This document shows positions 36,549-45,890 of a DNA stretch of 64,000 nt, one piece after another; positions within the stretch are counted from its first letter, which is position 1, and each line of letters starts with the position of its first letter. The stretch comes from Larkinella punicea (lineage in GTDB: Bacteria > Bacteroidota > Bacteroidia > Cytophagales > Spirosomataceae), in the NCBI RefSeq assembly GCF_003334855.1, contig NZ_QOWE01000009.1, positions 186,001 to 250,000 on the forward strand, in the 5' to 3' direction. The notes beneath the pieces were generated by a model. The model did not search any database and was not told where the DNA came from. It worked only from the letters and a program-made list of their open reading frames with translations. The position numbers were made by a program, and so were the translations under genes.

Positions 36549-37790
36549 ATGAAATCCTTCAACATCCCGGAGTATTACCGCAGTACCATCATCAGCCCGC
36601 TGAAAGAACTTCGGCGGAAACGCGATAAGCTCAAGCGCGATTTTACGCCCACGGTTCTTGATTTTGGTCCCGTTCGCTTTCTCATTGCCCGGCATTTTGG
36701 GTTCTGCTACGGCGTCGAAAACGCCATTGAAATTGCCTACAAAGCCATCGCTGAAAATACCGGCAAACGCATTTTTCTGCTCAGTGAAATGATTCACAAT
36801 CCGGATGTGAACCGGGATTTACAGGAACGCGGGGTGCAGTTTATCATGGAAACTTCCGGGAAACAGATCATTCCGTGGGAGGAATTGCAGAAAGACGACG
36901 TAGTAGTGATTCCGGCGTTTGGTACGACCATCGAAATTCAGCAGAAACTGACCGACATCGGCCTCAACGTCGAGCAGTACGATACGACTTGTCCGTTTGT
37001 CGAAAAAGTGTGGAACAAAGCCACGCAAATCGGGCAGAAAGACTATACCGTGGTGGTTCACGGAAAACCGTCGCATGAGGAAACCCGCGCTACGTTTTCG
37101 CACAGCAAGGCATCGGCACCAACCGTCGTGGTGAAAGACATGGCGCAGGCGCAGCGGCTGGCGACATATCTCACCGGCGAGTCGACCAAAGATGCGTTCT
37201 ATGCCGAATTCAGCGGCCAGTTTTCACCTGGTTTTGATCCCGAGCGGGATTTGCAACGCATCGGCGTTGTCAATCAAACCACCATGCTGGCGTCGGACAC
37301 ACAGCAGATTGCCGATTTTCTGAAAACCGTCATGATCCGCCATTACCGGCTGCTGCCGGACGAGGTCGATAGCCGCTTTGCCAACACCCGCGACACGCTT
37401 TGTTACGCGACCAACGACAACCAGGATTCGACCTACGCCCTGCTGACGCATCCCGCCGATTTCACGATTGTTGCGGGTGGTTACAACAGTTCCAATACGT
37501 TGCACATCGTGGAGTTGTGCGAAGAAAAACTGCCGACGTATTTCATTGAAACCGAACAGAAAATTCTGTCGCGGGAGTTGATCCGGCATTTTAACCTGCA
37601 TACGAAGCAGGAAGTGGTCACCGAAAACTTTCTGCCGGAACAAAAACCGGTCACCGTTTTACTGACCTGCGGAGCGTCCTGCCCTGACGCCGTGGTGGAA
37701 GGTATTCTCCTCAGGATCGTCTCCTTTTTTGCCGATGCCCGCCCGATTGACGCCGTCATGGCGGAAGTCGAACAGCAGTTTGCTTCCTGA
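36549..37790 (+). CDS. ispH: 4-hydroxy-3-methylbut-2-enyl diphosphate reductase
   Basis: This 413-aa iron-sulfur enzyme makes IPP and DMAPP in the last step of the MEP isoprenoid pathway. The three cluster cysteines are in HFGFCYGVENA (Cys53), YDTTCPFVEKVW and LTCGASCPDAVVEG. HGKPSHEETRATF carries the substrate-binding His. At over 400 residues, with an N-terminal extension of about 40, it belongs to the long form seen in Bacteroidota, cyanobacteria and plants rather than the roughly 315-aa enterobacterial form. Confidence 0.95.
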   Translation: MKSFNIPEYYRSTIISPLKELRRKRDKLKRDFTPTVLDFGPVRFLIARHFGFCYGVENAIEIAYKAIAENTGKRIFLLSEMIHNPDVNRDLQERGVQFIMETSGKQIIPWEELQKDDVVVIPAFGTTIEIQQKLTDIGLNVEQYDTTCPFVEKVWNKATQIGQKDYTVVVHGKPSHEETRATFSHSKASAPTVVVKDMAQAQRLATYLTGESTKDAFYAEFSGQFSPGFDPERDLQRIGVVNQTTMLASDTQQIADFLKTVMIRHYRLLPDEVDSRFANTRDTLCYATNDNQDSTYALLTHPADFTIVAGGYNSSNTLHIVELCEEKLPTYFIETEQKILSRELIRHFNLHTKQEVVTENFLPEQKPVTVLLTCGASCPDAVVEGILLRIVSFFADARPIDAVMAEVEQQFAS

Positions 37791-37954
37791 AATCCGGCAG
37801 GAAATCGCCATAAATGTCCTGCAATGACAGTAAAAAGCACACTAACCATCCTTTGCATTGCCTAAAAGGTGATTACCGAATATACCCGTTTTAGAGGGCC
37901 GCTGAGGCAAGACCGCAGAAACAAGACCAGATAGATCATAACCAATCAACCCCT

Positions 37955-38797
37955 ATGTACACCATTGGCATCAACACGTTTTTATTTACATCGCCTTTCA
38001 CGAACGAAAGCGTGAAGTGGTTTTCAAAATTTGCGGAATGGGGCTTCGATACCGTCGAAATCGGTTTGGAAGAACCCTGGAACGTCGATCCTCAGTTGGT
38101 AAAACAGGCGTTGGCTGATGCCGGGTTAGGTTGCAAAACGGTTTGCGCGGCCATGGGGCCGGACCGGGATTTTCGCGGTGACGAAGAGCAGCAGCAAACG
38201 TCGATGACGTATCTGAAAGCGTTGCTGGATTTCATGGAAATCATCGGCGCCGAAATGCTGGTTGGGCCGTTGTATTCGAGTGTTGGACGCGCCGAAGCCA
38301 CGCCGAAGGAGGTCTATAAGGAACAGGAAAAAACCGTGGTCGGGCATTTGAAAGAACTGGCGGCCTATGCTGCGGACAAAGGGTTGAAAATTGCCCTCGA
38401 ACCACTCAATCGCTTCGAAACAGACTTCATCAACACCTGCGATCAGGCCATCCATCTGGCGGATTTAGTTGATAATGACGCCGTTCGGCTGCACCTGGAT
38501 ACGTTCCACATGAACATCGAGGAGAAATTCCAGGCCGATGCCATTCGCAAAGCCGGTTCGCGGCTGGAATTGCTGCACAGTTGCGGTTGCGACCGGGGTA
38601 TTCCGGGCAACGACCACATCGACTGGATCTCTATTGGTCAGGCGCTGAAAGACATTGATTTCAAAGGCCAACTGGTCATCGAGTCGTTTACGCCCGAGGT
38701 AAAAGCCATTGCCAAAGCCGCAGCCATCTGGCGCGACATCGAAGCCTCCGGCGAAGACATTGCCGTGAAGGGGCTGGCGTTTTTGAAGACAGTGTAA
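37955..38797 (+). CDS. sugar phosphate isomerase/epimerase, tagatose/psicose 3-epimerase type
   Basis: This 280-aa TIM-barrel protein of the xylose-isomerase-like superfamily resembles D-tagatose/D-psicose 3-epimerases. Likely metal ligands are the Glu in IALEPLNRFETDF, the Asp in RLHLDTFHMNIEE, the His in LLHSCGCDRG and the Glu in LVIESFTPEV. The substrate cannot be told from sequence. The 164-nt upstream gap contains a weak GCAGGA/TCCTGC hairpin (about 37798-37821) that may end ispH transcription. No sugar operon surrounds it. Confidence 0.87.
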   Translation: MYTIGINTFLFTSPFTNESVKWFSKFAEWGFDTVEIGLEEPWNVDPQLVKQALADAGLGCKTVCAAMGPDRDFRGDEEQQQTSMTYLKALLDFMEIIGAEMLVGPLYSSVGRAEATPKEVYKEQEKTVVGHLKELAAYAADKGLKIALEPLNRFETDFINTCDQAIHLADLVDNDAVRLHLDTFHMNIEEKFQADAIRKAGSRLELLHSCGCDRGIPGNDHIDWISIGQALKDIDFKGQLVIESFTPEVKAIAKAAAIWRDIEASGEDIAVKGLAFLKTV

Positions 38798-38812
38798 GTT
38801 AAAAAAAAGAAG

Positions 38813-38875
38813 AAAGACCAGAAAATAAAGCCTTTCGGCTAAAACCGATAAAGCAATCTTTATTCTCTGGTCTTT
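38813..38875. terminator. bidirectional terminator between convergent genes
   Basis: Arms 38813-38830 and 38858-38875 pair over 18 nt with one mismatch, with an A-run before and a T-run after. It separates the plus-strand isomerase from the minus-strand propeller gene and should work in both directions. Confidence 0.88.
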
Positions 38876-38919
38876 TTAGAATACCCAGGCAATTAACCGG
38901 GGATCAGGAAAATAACAAG

Positions 38920-40095
38920 TTATTGCCTGGCTTCATTCTCCGAAAAGATAGTGAAGGTTTTTCCGTTATACCGGCACAAACCAAACGATCTGGTACCAAA
39001 CCATAGATTACCGGCTTTGTCTTCTAAAATACTCCGAACCGAATTATTGATAAGTCCGTCTTTCGTAGTAAAATTTTTAAATGTTTTACCGTCGTAACGA
39101 AACACGCCATTTTTATCCGTAGCGAGCCAAATATTGCCTTTTTTATCCTCCAAAATTGAGGTTATGCCATAACTTACAAAGCCCTCTTTCTCGCGGAAAC
39201 TGGTAAAAGATTTACCATCGTAACGACAGGCTCCGTGTCTTCTGCTAGAAAACCACAAATTACCGACCTTATCTTCTGCAATCGAAAAAATCATATCATC
39301 AGTAAGAAACTCCCGGGACAGCGGATTAATAACTTTTGGCAAGTAGCTGGTAACTGGCAAGTAGCTGGTAACGGACCTCCCGTCTTCGTTCGAACGGTAA
39401 TAATCAGCAGAGGGCAAAAAGTTTTTAAATGATTTTCCATCATACCGCCAAACACCCCCACCGTTCCACGAACTGAACCATAAGTTGCCGTTTTTATCCT
39501 GTAAAATATCCATTATAAGTTGATAATGGGCCCCAAGGTTAAACGGATGATCATCATTATTCAGAAAATTAGTAAGGCTTTTTCCGTCGTAACGATAAAT
39601 ACCAGTCCCCATCGTTCCAAACCAAAGGTTTTCGTCCCTATCTTCTAAAAGGCAAGTAATATGGGCATTGCTTAAGGACCCCATCTTCAAGTAGTTAGTA
39701 AAGGATTTGCCATCATACTTACAGAGGCCGCTTTTCGTGCCGAAGACAATATTGCCTGATTTATCTTCTATAATAGCACTCACATCGTTATCATTCAAAC
39801 CATCTTTGGTTGTAAAATTGGTAAATGACTTTCCATCGTAACGGTAAACGCCCTCCCCCCCGGTACTAAACCAAACGTTTCCTGCTTTATCCTGTAAATC
39901 GCAACCAACATTACCAGACAATACTCCTTGTGTCCGTATCATTTTTGGCTGTCCCTCCAAGGTTGTTTTTGGCTTGCTTTTGCTGTCCTTTGGCAAGTTC
40001 GTAGTGCCTTGTCCGTGGCAGGAGATGGTAAAAATCAACAAGAAAAGCAGCAGTTGGCCGTATTGAGCGACAGAGTAAAATGAACCTTTATGCAT
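38920..40095 (-). CDS. seven-bladed two-component-regulator-propeller lipoprotein
   Basis: This 391-aa protein starts at ATG 40093-40095, giving a lipoprotein signal with lipobox FTISC. It contains seven repeats of the pattern NLWFGT...G..RYDGKSFTNF, spaced about 40-60 residues, each followed by an EDK/QDK element. This is the Reg_prop repeat of hybrid two-component sensors. Seven repeats make one complete propeller, and no kinase or Y_Y_Y domain follows, so it is a free-standing surface or periplasmic binding protein. A six-residue tandem duplication (VTSYLP twice) lies in the fourth-fifth blade linker. Confidence 0.88.
   Translation of the reverse strand: MHKGSFYSVAQYGQLLLFLLIFTISCHGQGTTNLPKDSKSKPKTTLEGQPKMIRTQGVLSGNVGCDLQDKAGNVWFSTGGEGVYRYDGKSFTNFTTKDGLNDNDVSAIIEDKSGNIVFGTKSGLCKYDGKSFTNYLKMGSLSNAHITCLLEDRDENLWFGTMGTGIYRYDGKSLTNFLNNDDHPFNLGAHYQLIMDILQDKNGNLWFSSWNGGGVWRYDGKSFKNFLPSADYYRSNEDGRSVTSYLPVTSYLPKVINPLSREFLTDDMIFSIAEDKVGNLWFSSRRHGACRYDGKSFTSFREKEGFVSYGITSILEDKKGNIWLATDKNGVFRYDGKTFKNFTTKDGLINNSVRSILEDKAGNLWFGTRSFGLCRYNGKTFTIFSENEARQ
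39338..39373 (-). repeat. 18-bp in-frame tandem duplication
   Basis: Two adjacent 18-nt units (39338-39355 and 39356-39373) differ only at the last base and duplicate six residues in the propeller protein. The lack of divergence suggests a recent event. Confidence 0.85.
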
Positions 40096-40193
40096 GGGGC
40101 TTACTATTGGAGTCTGCGGCAAATTAGCGCATGCACAAAACCTGCCAAGGAAAGCCTGTAAAAGTAGATTAACGAAATGTAAAAGTCTGCAAT

Positions 40194-41735
40194 TCACTCC
40201 TCCGGAACCCGCACATTGACCTGACTTGGCACGCTTTCGTTGTGCAACCGATCCAGCGACGTGATCAGGTACACATACCGTCCATCGGCTTCGGCGGTTC
40301 GGTCGATAAACCGGGTGGTTCGCTCGCCCACACAGATCGCCAGAATGTGAGTCGGATCTTCCGTATTCACTTTGTCTTTCCGGTCAAAACGATACACCAC
40401 ATAATACCGGGCCTTGTCGCCGTCCGGTGCCGGGCCGGGCTCCTGCCAAAGCAGTTCGACCCCCTCGGACGTAGGCCGGGCTTTCAGGTCTTTGGGCGAA
40501 AGGGGCGGTTCAGGATCTTTCCAGGGCATCGGCGGGATCAGCGCCGGATACCGGTAAAAATTCGTCAGCAACGTATCACGAACGCCATTCAAGTTATCCG
40601 TCAGGGATTTGGAGCTAAAGAAGATGCTGCCATGAATCTGGCTGAACTGCCGGTTGTAGTTCAGTTGGGTCGTCATCTCGTTCGGATCGTTCCAGGCCCG
40701 GTCGCGCGGGGTGGAGCGGTTGATCCGAAACGCGCCCTGGCCAATGTAGAGGTGTCGGTTGAAACCGTTTTTGATCCACCAGTCGACCAAAAGCCGGTAC
40801 GGAACCTTCTGAAAATCCGTGCTAAAATACACTTGTGGTGCAATGTAGTCGATCCAGCCTTCCCGAATCCATTTGCGGGTATCGGCATACAGATCGAAAT
40901 AGGATGTCAAACCGCCCGTCGTGAGCGAACCTTCGGGGTCCTGGCTGCTGTTCTTCCAGACGCCAAATGGACTGACGCCAAACTTCACATACGGTTTCAG
41001 GGCCTGAATCGAATCCCGAAGCTGGTGAATCAACTGGTTGATGTTTTCCCGACGCCAATTCGCCAGGTTCATGCCATTGAAATACGTTTTATAGGTCACT
41101 TCGTCGTGAATAACCTGTCCGGCAACTCCGTACGGATAAAAATAATCGTCAAAATGAATGCCGTCGACATCATAATTCCGAACGATGTTGGTCACAATAC
41201 CGGTCACATAATTACGGACTTCAGGCAAACCCAGATTGAATAGTTTCCGGCCACCGTATTGCAGCATCCATTCTGGTCGGCGGAAACTGATGTGATCGGG
41301 CGTAACACTGGAGTTTTTACTGAATGTGGCCCGGTCGAGGTTAAACCAGGCGTGAAATTCCATCCCACGGTCGTGGGTTTCCCGAATCATGAATTCCAGC
41401 GGATCGTAGAATGGCACCGGGGCGCGGCCCTGTTGGCCCGTCAACCAGAACGACCACGGTTCCGTACTTTTGGCGTAAAAAGCATCCGCAGCCGCCCGGA
41501 TCTGCACCACCACGGCGTTGATGCCCGCCCGCTGGTGCTGGTCGAGCAGGGCAATAAATTCGGCCTGCTGGTTTTCGGCCGGCAGCCCCCGCACACTTGG
41601 CCAGTCGATGTTGTCTACCGTGGCAATCCAAACCGCCCGAAACTCCCGCTTGGGTGGAAGCTGGGCAATCACGTCAGGCATTTCCCAAAAAATGCAGATG
41701 AAAAAGACGAAGAAAGCCCGGTAGTGAAAGCGCAT
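40194..41735 (-). CDS. exported glycoside hydrolase of the GHL10/DUF187 family
   Basis: This 513-aa protein has a signal peptide (MRFHYRAFFVFFICIFW..., cleavage after VIAQ). ATG 41733-41735 is preferred over a GTG two codons upstream. The TIM barrel begins REFRAVWIATVDNIDWP and contains ECM-type acid motifs: GMEFHAWFNLDRA, DGIHFDDYFYPY and KFGVSPFGVWKN, typical of GHL10 enzymes that act on bacterial or polysaccharide glycans. A fibronectin-like domain (about residues 410-505) closes it. The exact substrate is unknown. Confidence 0.9.
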   Translation of the reverse strand: MRFHYRAFFVFFICIFWEMPDVIAQLPPKREFRAVWIATVDNIDWPSVRGLPAENQQAEFIALLDQHQRAGINAVVVQIRAAADAFYAKSTEPWSFWLTGQQGRAPVPFYDPLEFMIRETHDRGMEFHAWFNLDRATFSKNSSVTPDHISFRRPEWMLQYGGRKLFNLGLPEVRNYVTGIVTNIVRNYDVDGIHFDDYFYPYGVAGQVIHDEVTYKTYFNGMNLANWRRENINQLIHQLRDSIQALKPYVKFGVSPFGVWKNSSQDPEGSLTTGGLTSYFDLYADTRKWIREGWIDYIAPQVYFSTDFQKVPYRLLVDWWIKNGFNRHLYIGQGAFRINRSTPRDRAWNDPNEMTTQLNYNRQFSQIHGSIFFSSKSLTDNLNGVRDTLLTNFYRYPALIPPMPWKDPEPPLSPKDLKARPTSEGVELLWQEPGPAPDGDKARYYVVYRFDRKDKVNTEDPTHILAICVGERTTRFIDRTAEADGRYVYLITSLDRLHNESVPSQVNVRVPEE

Positions 41736-41766
41736 GCGCACGAGATTGGTCAGAAAAGATGATGCT

Positions 41767-41799
41767 CAAAGATACGGAAGAACCCTCTCCCCTTTCAAA
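41767..41799 (-). promoter_or_regulatory. promoter of the GHL10 gene
   Basis: On the minus strand TTTG (41796-41799), a 21-nt spacer and TATCTTTG (41767-41774) match the consensus. It predicts a leader of about 25 nt before the chosen ATG. Confidence 0.65.
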
Positions 41800-41982
41800 C
41801 TTTGTTACCAATCGGTTTATTGCGTTGCTCCTGTTGAAGCCCCTGAAATTGAGTTACTGCTTTTTGGATTTTAAGAAGACGATTCCTTTTTTTTCAGAAG
41901 CCTTTCCAGAAAACCGCCCCTGTATCCACAAAATATTATTTGGAAAAAATTTAGGAACGGTTAATTTTAATGTTGAACAGTA

Positions 41983-42013
41983 TTTGGTATAACTATTGTA
42001 TACAGTAATTTTG
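41983..42013 (+). promoter_or_regulatory. promoter of the Lrp-type regulator
   Basis: TTTG (41983-41986), a 19-nt spacer and TAATTTTG (42006-42013) match the consensus exactly. The start of transcription would lie about 135 nt before the gene. A second TAnnTTTG at 42101-42108 may give a shorter transcript. Confidence 0.7.
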
Positions 42014-42153
42014 TAGCTAAAATTGGGCCGCAAAACCAATCATTATTTTACATTTTAGTAAATAATCCATATTTTTTTATAAAAATAAAAGGATTGTGTT
42101 TAGTTTTGCGTGATCTCATATTGGTTGGATAAAGTTTTAAGGTCATCACTATC

Positions 42154-42624
42154 ATGTCAGGAATCAAACTCGATCAGATTGATCGGAAAGTATTAGAAAT
42201 TCTACAGACAAACGCTAAAATCACCAATGCCCAACTGTCGAAGGAAATTGGTTTGTCCCCCGCACCTACCCTTGAGCGCGTCAAAAAACTGGAAACTTCG
42301 GGCATCATTCAGAGCTACCACGCTCAACTGAATCGGGACCGGGTTGGCCTGGGCGTTACGACGTTTGTACAGGTGTCGCTGGTCGGTCACAAGAAGCAGG
42401 TGACCGAATCGTTTGTCAATGCGGTAAAGGGAATTCCGGAAATTATTGAGTGCCACCACATCACGGGTTCCGGCGATTTTCTGCTGAAAGTCATCGCCAA
42501 AGACATTGCCTCGTATCAGGTTCTGATGCTGGAAAAAATCAACGAAATCGAAGAAGTCGCCAGCACCCAAACCATGGTAATTTTGTCGACTTTCAAAGAA
42601 AGTAAAGTTCTTCCGATTCCCTGA
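42154..42624 (+). CDS. Lrp/AsnC family transcriptional regulator
   Basis: This 156-aa protein has an N-terminal winged helix-turn-helix (DQIDRKVLEILQTNAKITNAQLSKEIGLSPAP) and a C-terminal RAM/ligand-binding domain (about residues 70-150) with ECHHITGSGDFLLKV. These proteins respond to amino acids and form octamers. The ligand and targets are unknown. The long AT-rich upstream region would suit autoregulation. An inverted repeat follows the stop codon. Confidence 0.93.
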   Translation: MSGIKLDQIDRKVLEILQTNAKITNAQLSKEIGLSPAPTLERVKKLETSGIIQSYHAQLNRDRVGLGVTTFVQVSLVGHKKQVTESFVNAVKGIPEIIECHHITGSGDFLLKVIAKDIASYQVLMLEKINEIEEVASTQTMVILSTFKESKVLPIP

Positions 42625-42628
42625 AAAT

Positions 42629-42705
42629 AATGATGAGTTATGAATGATGAACGATGAATGGGCTGATGCGTAACATCCATCGTTCATCATTCATAACTCA
42701 TCATT
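42629..42705. repeat. 32-bp inverted repeat between convergent genes
   Basis: Arms 42629-42660 and 42674-42705 pair with a single mismatch around a 13-nt loop. The arm begins AATGATGAGTTATGAATGAT. It lies between the Lrp gene and the convergent TPR gene, whose stop codon starts at the outer edge. It lacks long T-runs, so it looks more like a dispersed palindromic element than a simple terminator. It resembles the repeat at 7032-7087. Confidence 0.8.
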
Positions 42706-43922
42706 TACTTCCGCGCTTTCCTCCGCTCCTCTCTCCGCAATTTTTTCAGGCTATCCAGCCCGTCTTTGGCTTCTTTATGCTGACTGGATTTGCGGTCGGC
42801 TTTGTCAATGACTTCCTTGTAGTAGGTCTGCGCCTGATCGTAGTTTTTTTCCGCAGCCGCAATTTTCCCCAGACTCAACACCGACGCCCAGTAATAGGCC
42901 GCATCATAGGAATTGGTCTGTTTGGCAAACTCGATGGTTTTCAGGTAATACTGTTTAGCTTTGGCCAAATCGCGGGTATAATGCTGATTATTGTACGCCA
43001 GAATATACGCTGCCGTTCGACCGCCAACGCCTTCGTACCCATCCATCCCCCGTTCGATTTTGCTCAAAATACTGTTGGAAGCCGACGTCGCTTCGTTGCT
43101 GTACCCGCGCACAAAAGCCGTCCGGGCATAATACCGCTCGAAATAAGGATTATCGGGATACTGCTGCCACATGTATTTGGCCAGATCATACGCCTTTTCA
43201 TACTGGTTCTCCATGCTATAAATCTGGAGTAGGAAATACCGGGCCTCGGTTCGGGTATAAAAAGCGTTGTTGGCGGTTTTTTCCAACTGCCGAATGCCTT
43301 CCGCCTTGTTGCCTTTCGGGAAAAACATCAGAATCGGCTTCAAAGCCGGGTAGTTTTTCGGAATCCACTGGGCGTAATAGTTGAACAAACCGTCGCCAAA
43401 CAGCAGTTCTGGCGTTAGATCACCATTGCCTTTGCATTTATCAAAATATTTCAACGCATTTTTTCCGGCCCAGGTGGCCTTTGCCCATTTCTTGCGCTCC
43501 GAATACAACCGCCCTTTGAAACCGTAGCCAGCCGCCAGAAAAAACGCGGGTTCTACTTTGTTTTCTTTATCGTCATACAACTTTTCGGCTTTTGTAATCG
43601 TCGTATCCAGGTAGGCCAGACACTTGTCATCGAAGTCGGTATTTTCCGTATTCGGGACAATTTTCCACCATTCGGCGAGAGCCATCAGAAAGTACGGCAT
43701 CGGGTGATCGGGATACCGCATTTTTAGCCAGCGAAACTCTTTGTCGGCTTCGTAAAATTTGTAATTATACAAGTTATTGATAGCCTCTGCCGACTCGATC
43801 TGAACGTCGGGACGCTTCATCAGCATATCGTATTTTTTGTCAAATTCAGCCAGTGAATAGACCTGAGCGCGAGCCGTTAAGGTCAGAAACAAGCCGATTA
43901 GAACAAGAAGGTTTTTTTTCAT
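42705..43922 (-). CDS. exported TPR-repeat protein of unknown function
   Basis: This 405-aa protein has a signal peptide (MKKNLLVLIGLFLTLTARA) and helical TPR-like repeats across residues 30-390 (for example EADKEFRWLKMRYPDHPMPYFLMALAEWW, YEKAYDLAKYMWQQYPDNPYF, KNYDQAQTYYKEVIDKA). The tail is strongly basic. Such periplasmic TPR proteins usually scaffold other proteins; no partner is implied by the neighbours. A T8 run lies at its start (codons 2-5). Confidence 0.82.
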   Translation of the reverse strand: MKKNLLVLIGLFLTLTARAQVYSLAEFDKKYDMLMKRPDVQIESAEAINNLYNYKFYEADKEFRWLKMRYPDHPMPYFLMALAEWWKIVPNTENTDFDDKCLAYLDTTITKAEKLYDDKENKVEPAFFLAAGYGFKGRLYSERKKWAKATWAGKNALKYFDKCKGNGDLTPELLFGDGLFNYYAQWIPKNYPALKPILMFFPKGNKAEGIRQLEKTANNAFYTRTEARYFLLQIYSMENQYEKAYDLAKYMWQQYPDNPYFERYYARTAFVRGYSNEATSASNSILSKIERGMDGYEGVGGRTAAYILAYNNQHYTRDLAKAKQYYLKTIEFAKQTNSYDAAYYWASVLSLGKIAAAEKNYDQAQTYYKEVIDKADRKSSQHKEAKDGLDSLKKLRREERRKARK

Positions 43923-44014
43923 TTTTTAAGGACACGGATATCGTCTTCTATCAACGAAGTTTTTGAATTTCCAGTTTACGCCACCAAAAGTTTTTACGAA
44001 CCCTTTCGATGCCT

Positions 44015-44022
44015 TACCTTTG
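44015..44022 (+). promoter_or_regulatory. promoter -7 element of hpt
   Basis: TACCTTTG matches TAnnTTTG and lies 24 nt before the hpt ATG. The upstream TTG element is poorly conserved. Confidence 0.5.
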
Positions 44023-44045
44023 AGTTTCGCGCCAACGGGTATACC

Positions 44046-44573
44046 ATGCTGACTATCAAAGACAAAAGTTTCGTTCCGTTTATTGATCAAAACACGCTGA
44101 AAAACCGCATTGTTCAGTTGGCCAAACAGATTAATGAGGACTACCGGGACAAGGAGCCCATGCTGGTGGTGGTGCTGAACGGCGCTTTTATCTTCGCGGC
44201 CGAACTAATGACGCACCTGACCATTCCGTGCCGGGTCACCTTTATTCGGGTCAGTTCCTACCAGCAGACCGCTTCGACGGGCGTTGTCAAACACATCCTG
44301 GGTCTGAGCGAATCGCTGGCGGGTCAGGATCTTATTCTGATTGAGGACATTATCGATACCGGCCTCACCATTCAGCAAGTATCTCAGCAATTGATGGAGC
44401 AGCAACCCGCATCGCTGGAAATTGCCACGATGCTGTTCAAACCGGAATCCTTGCAGATTGACGTCGCCATCAAATACGTCGGTTTTGAGATTCAAAACCA
44501 GTTTGTCGTCGGCTACGGGCTGGATTACGACGGTTTTGGCCGCAATACGCAGGAAATCTTCATGTTAGCCTAA
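44046..44573 (+). CDS. hpt: hypoxanthine phosphoribosyltransferase
   Basis: This 175-aa purine salvage enzyme makes IMP or GMP from hypoxanthine or guanine and PRPP. The PRPP-binding motif is LILIEDIIDTGLTIQQV (about residues 98-114), with the N-terminal LVVVLNGAFIFAAEL loop and the C-terminal FVVGYGLDYD base-binding segment. Length is typical. Its stop overlaps the convergent nuoD stop by 4 nt. Confidence 0.95.
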   Translation: MLTIKDKSFVPFIDQNTLKNRIVQLAKQINEDYRDKEPMLVVVLNGAFIFAAELMTHLTIPCRVTFIRVSSYQQTASTGVVKHILGLSESLAGQDLILIEDIIDTGLTIQQVSQQLMEQQPASLEIATMLFKPESLQIDVAIKYVGFEIQNQFVVGYGLDYDGFGRNTQEIFMLA

Positions 44574-45805
44574 CGGTCTACTTCACCCATTACGACATCG
44601 ATCGAGCCGATAATGGCCACTAAATCGGCCATCATGGCGCCTTTGGAAATTTCGCTGATCATTGACAGATTGTGATACGAACACGACCGCGCGCGACACC
44701 GGAACGGCATATCCGCCCGGCCATCGGCCCGGAAGTAGAAACCTAGTTCACCTTTCGGAATTTCGCCCCGAATGTAAAACTCCTGCGCTTTCGGCCGGAT
44801 TTTTTTGGGCGCCATCGCCTGCGGATCGAAATCCCGGGTGCGTTTCAGATCACCCGTCAACCGCGCCAGGCATTGCTCGGCAATTTTCACCGACTCCCAG
44901 CATTCCAGCACGCGCACATAGTTGCGATCCCAGCAATCGCCCAGCGTCCCGACGGTTCCTTCGCCAATCGGAATATCGAATTCCAATTCAGGATACACGG
45001 AATAGGCATCGACCCGGCGCAAATCGTAGCGCAAACCCGACGCCCGCAAAACCGGCCCCGAACAGCCGTAATTGATCGCAACCGGCAACGGCAACACGCC
45101 CACATGAGCGGTTCGTTTCACGAAAATCTTGTTTTCAATCACCAGTTGCTGCAATTCCACCAGCTTCGGTTTCAGATACGTCAGAAACTCCTGACACCGT
45201 TCTTCAAAACCAACCGGCAAATCGTAATACAAACCGCCAATCCAGACGTAATTATACAGCATCCGCGCTCCGCTGACCCACTCCAAAAGCCGCTGGAGAT
45301 GCTCGCGGTCGCGCATCATCCACAGAAACGGCGTATAGGCACCGATGTCCAGTGCGTAGGTTCCAATGGCCACAAAGTGTGACGCCAGCCGGTTTAGTTC
45401 CGAAACCAGCACCCGGATGTATTCGATCCGGCGGCCGTTGAGCGTCGTTAACAGTTCCTTGTCAATCCCCAGCATCCGTTCCACGCCCATGCAAAAGACG
45501 TGCTCGCTGTTCATGGCGGCCATGTAATCCAGGCGGTCGACAAACGGCAGGATCTGGTTATACGGCAAGGCTTCGGCGTGTTTCTCGAAACAGCGGTGCA
45601 GATAACCCAAATGCGGCACCACATCGACAATAATCTCGCCATCGGTGACGATTTCCAACCGCAAAACACCGTGCGTCGAGGGATGTTGCGGCCCCATGTT
45701 CAGAATCATCTCGCCGGAGCCGAGTTCGTCGAGCGTATATTTATTCGGCTCGGAAGCCTGAAACACGCCGGGCTGGTAGTCGTATTGGATGGTTTGTGTG
45801 GTCAT
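44570..45805 (-). CDS. nuoD: NADH-quinone oxidoreductase subunit D
   Basis: This 411-aa 49-kDa-type subunit of complex I forms part of the quinone site. The hallmark [16 protein letters not shown] occurs at about residues 32-47, followed by [12 protein letters not shown] and the C-terminal [15 protein letters not shown] and DIVMGEVDR-type end. It stands alone here: neighbours are hpt and rpmG, and no other nuo gene lies in the window. Length is normal, so a functional subunit is likely, with the rest of complex I elsewhere. Confidence 0.96.
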   Translation of the reverse strand: MTTQTIQYDYQPGVFQASEPNKYTLDELGSGEMILNMGPQHPSTHGVLRLEIVTDGEIIVDVVPHLGYLHRCFEKHAEALPYNQILPFVDRLDYMAAMNSEHVFCMGVERMLGIDKELLTTLNGRRIEYIRVLVSELNRLASHFVAIGTYALDIGAYTPFLWMMRDREHLQRLLEWVSGARMLYNYVWIGGLYYDLPVGFEERCQEFLTYLKPKLVELQQLVIENKIFVKRTAHVGVLPLPVAINYGCSGPVLRASGLRYDLRRVDAYSVYPELEFDIPIGEGTVGTLGDCWDRNYVRVLECWESVKIAEQCLARLTGDLKRTRDFDPQAMAPKKIRPKAQEFYIRGEIPKGELGFYFRADGRADMPFRCRARSCSYHNLSMISEISKGAMMADLVAIIGSIDVVMGEVDR

Positions 45806-45890
45806 CGTCCGTCAAAGGTCGGCAGGAGACAGTCAAAAGTCAAAAAAGCTTTTCGGTATACCGACTCAACAATTATTTCGCAAGCAACCA

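Larger units (their letters stand above)
41736..42153. other. 418-bp AT-rich divergent intergenic region
   Basis: This interval separates the GHL10 gene from the Lrp regulator. I find no credible gene. It holds a minus-strand promoter at 41767-41799 and a perfect plus-strand promoter at 41983-42013, with a further TAGTTTTG element at 42101-42108 close to the Lrp start. The stretch 41990-42110 is markedly AT-rich. Confidence 0.7.

Noticed and set aside
41759-41992. 77-codon plus-strand frame in the GHL10-lrp gap
   Set aside because: It overlaps a promoter on the other strand, has no recognisable domain, and the region is AT-rich by nature.
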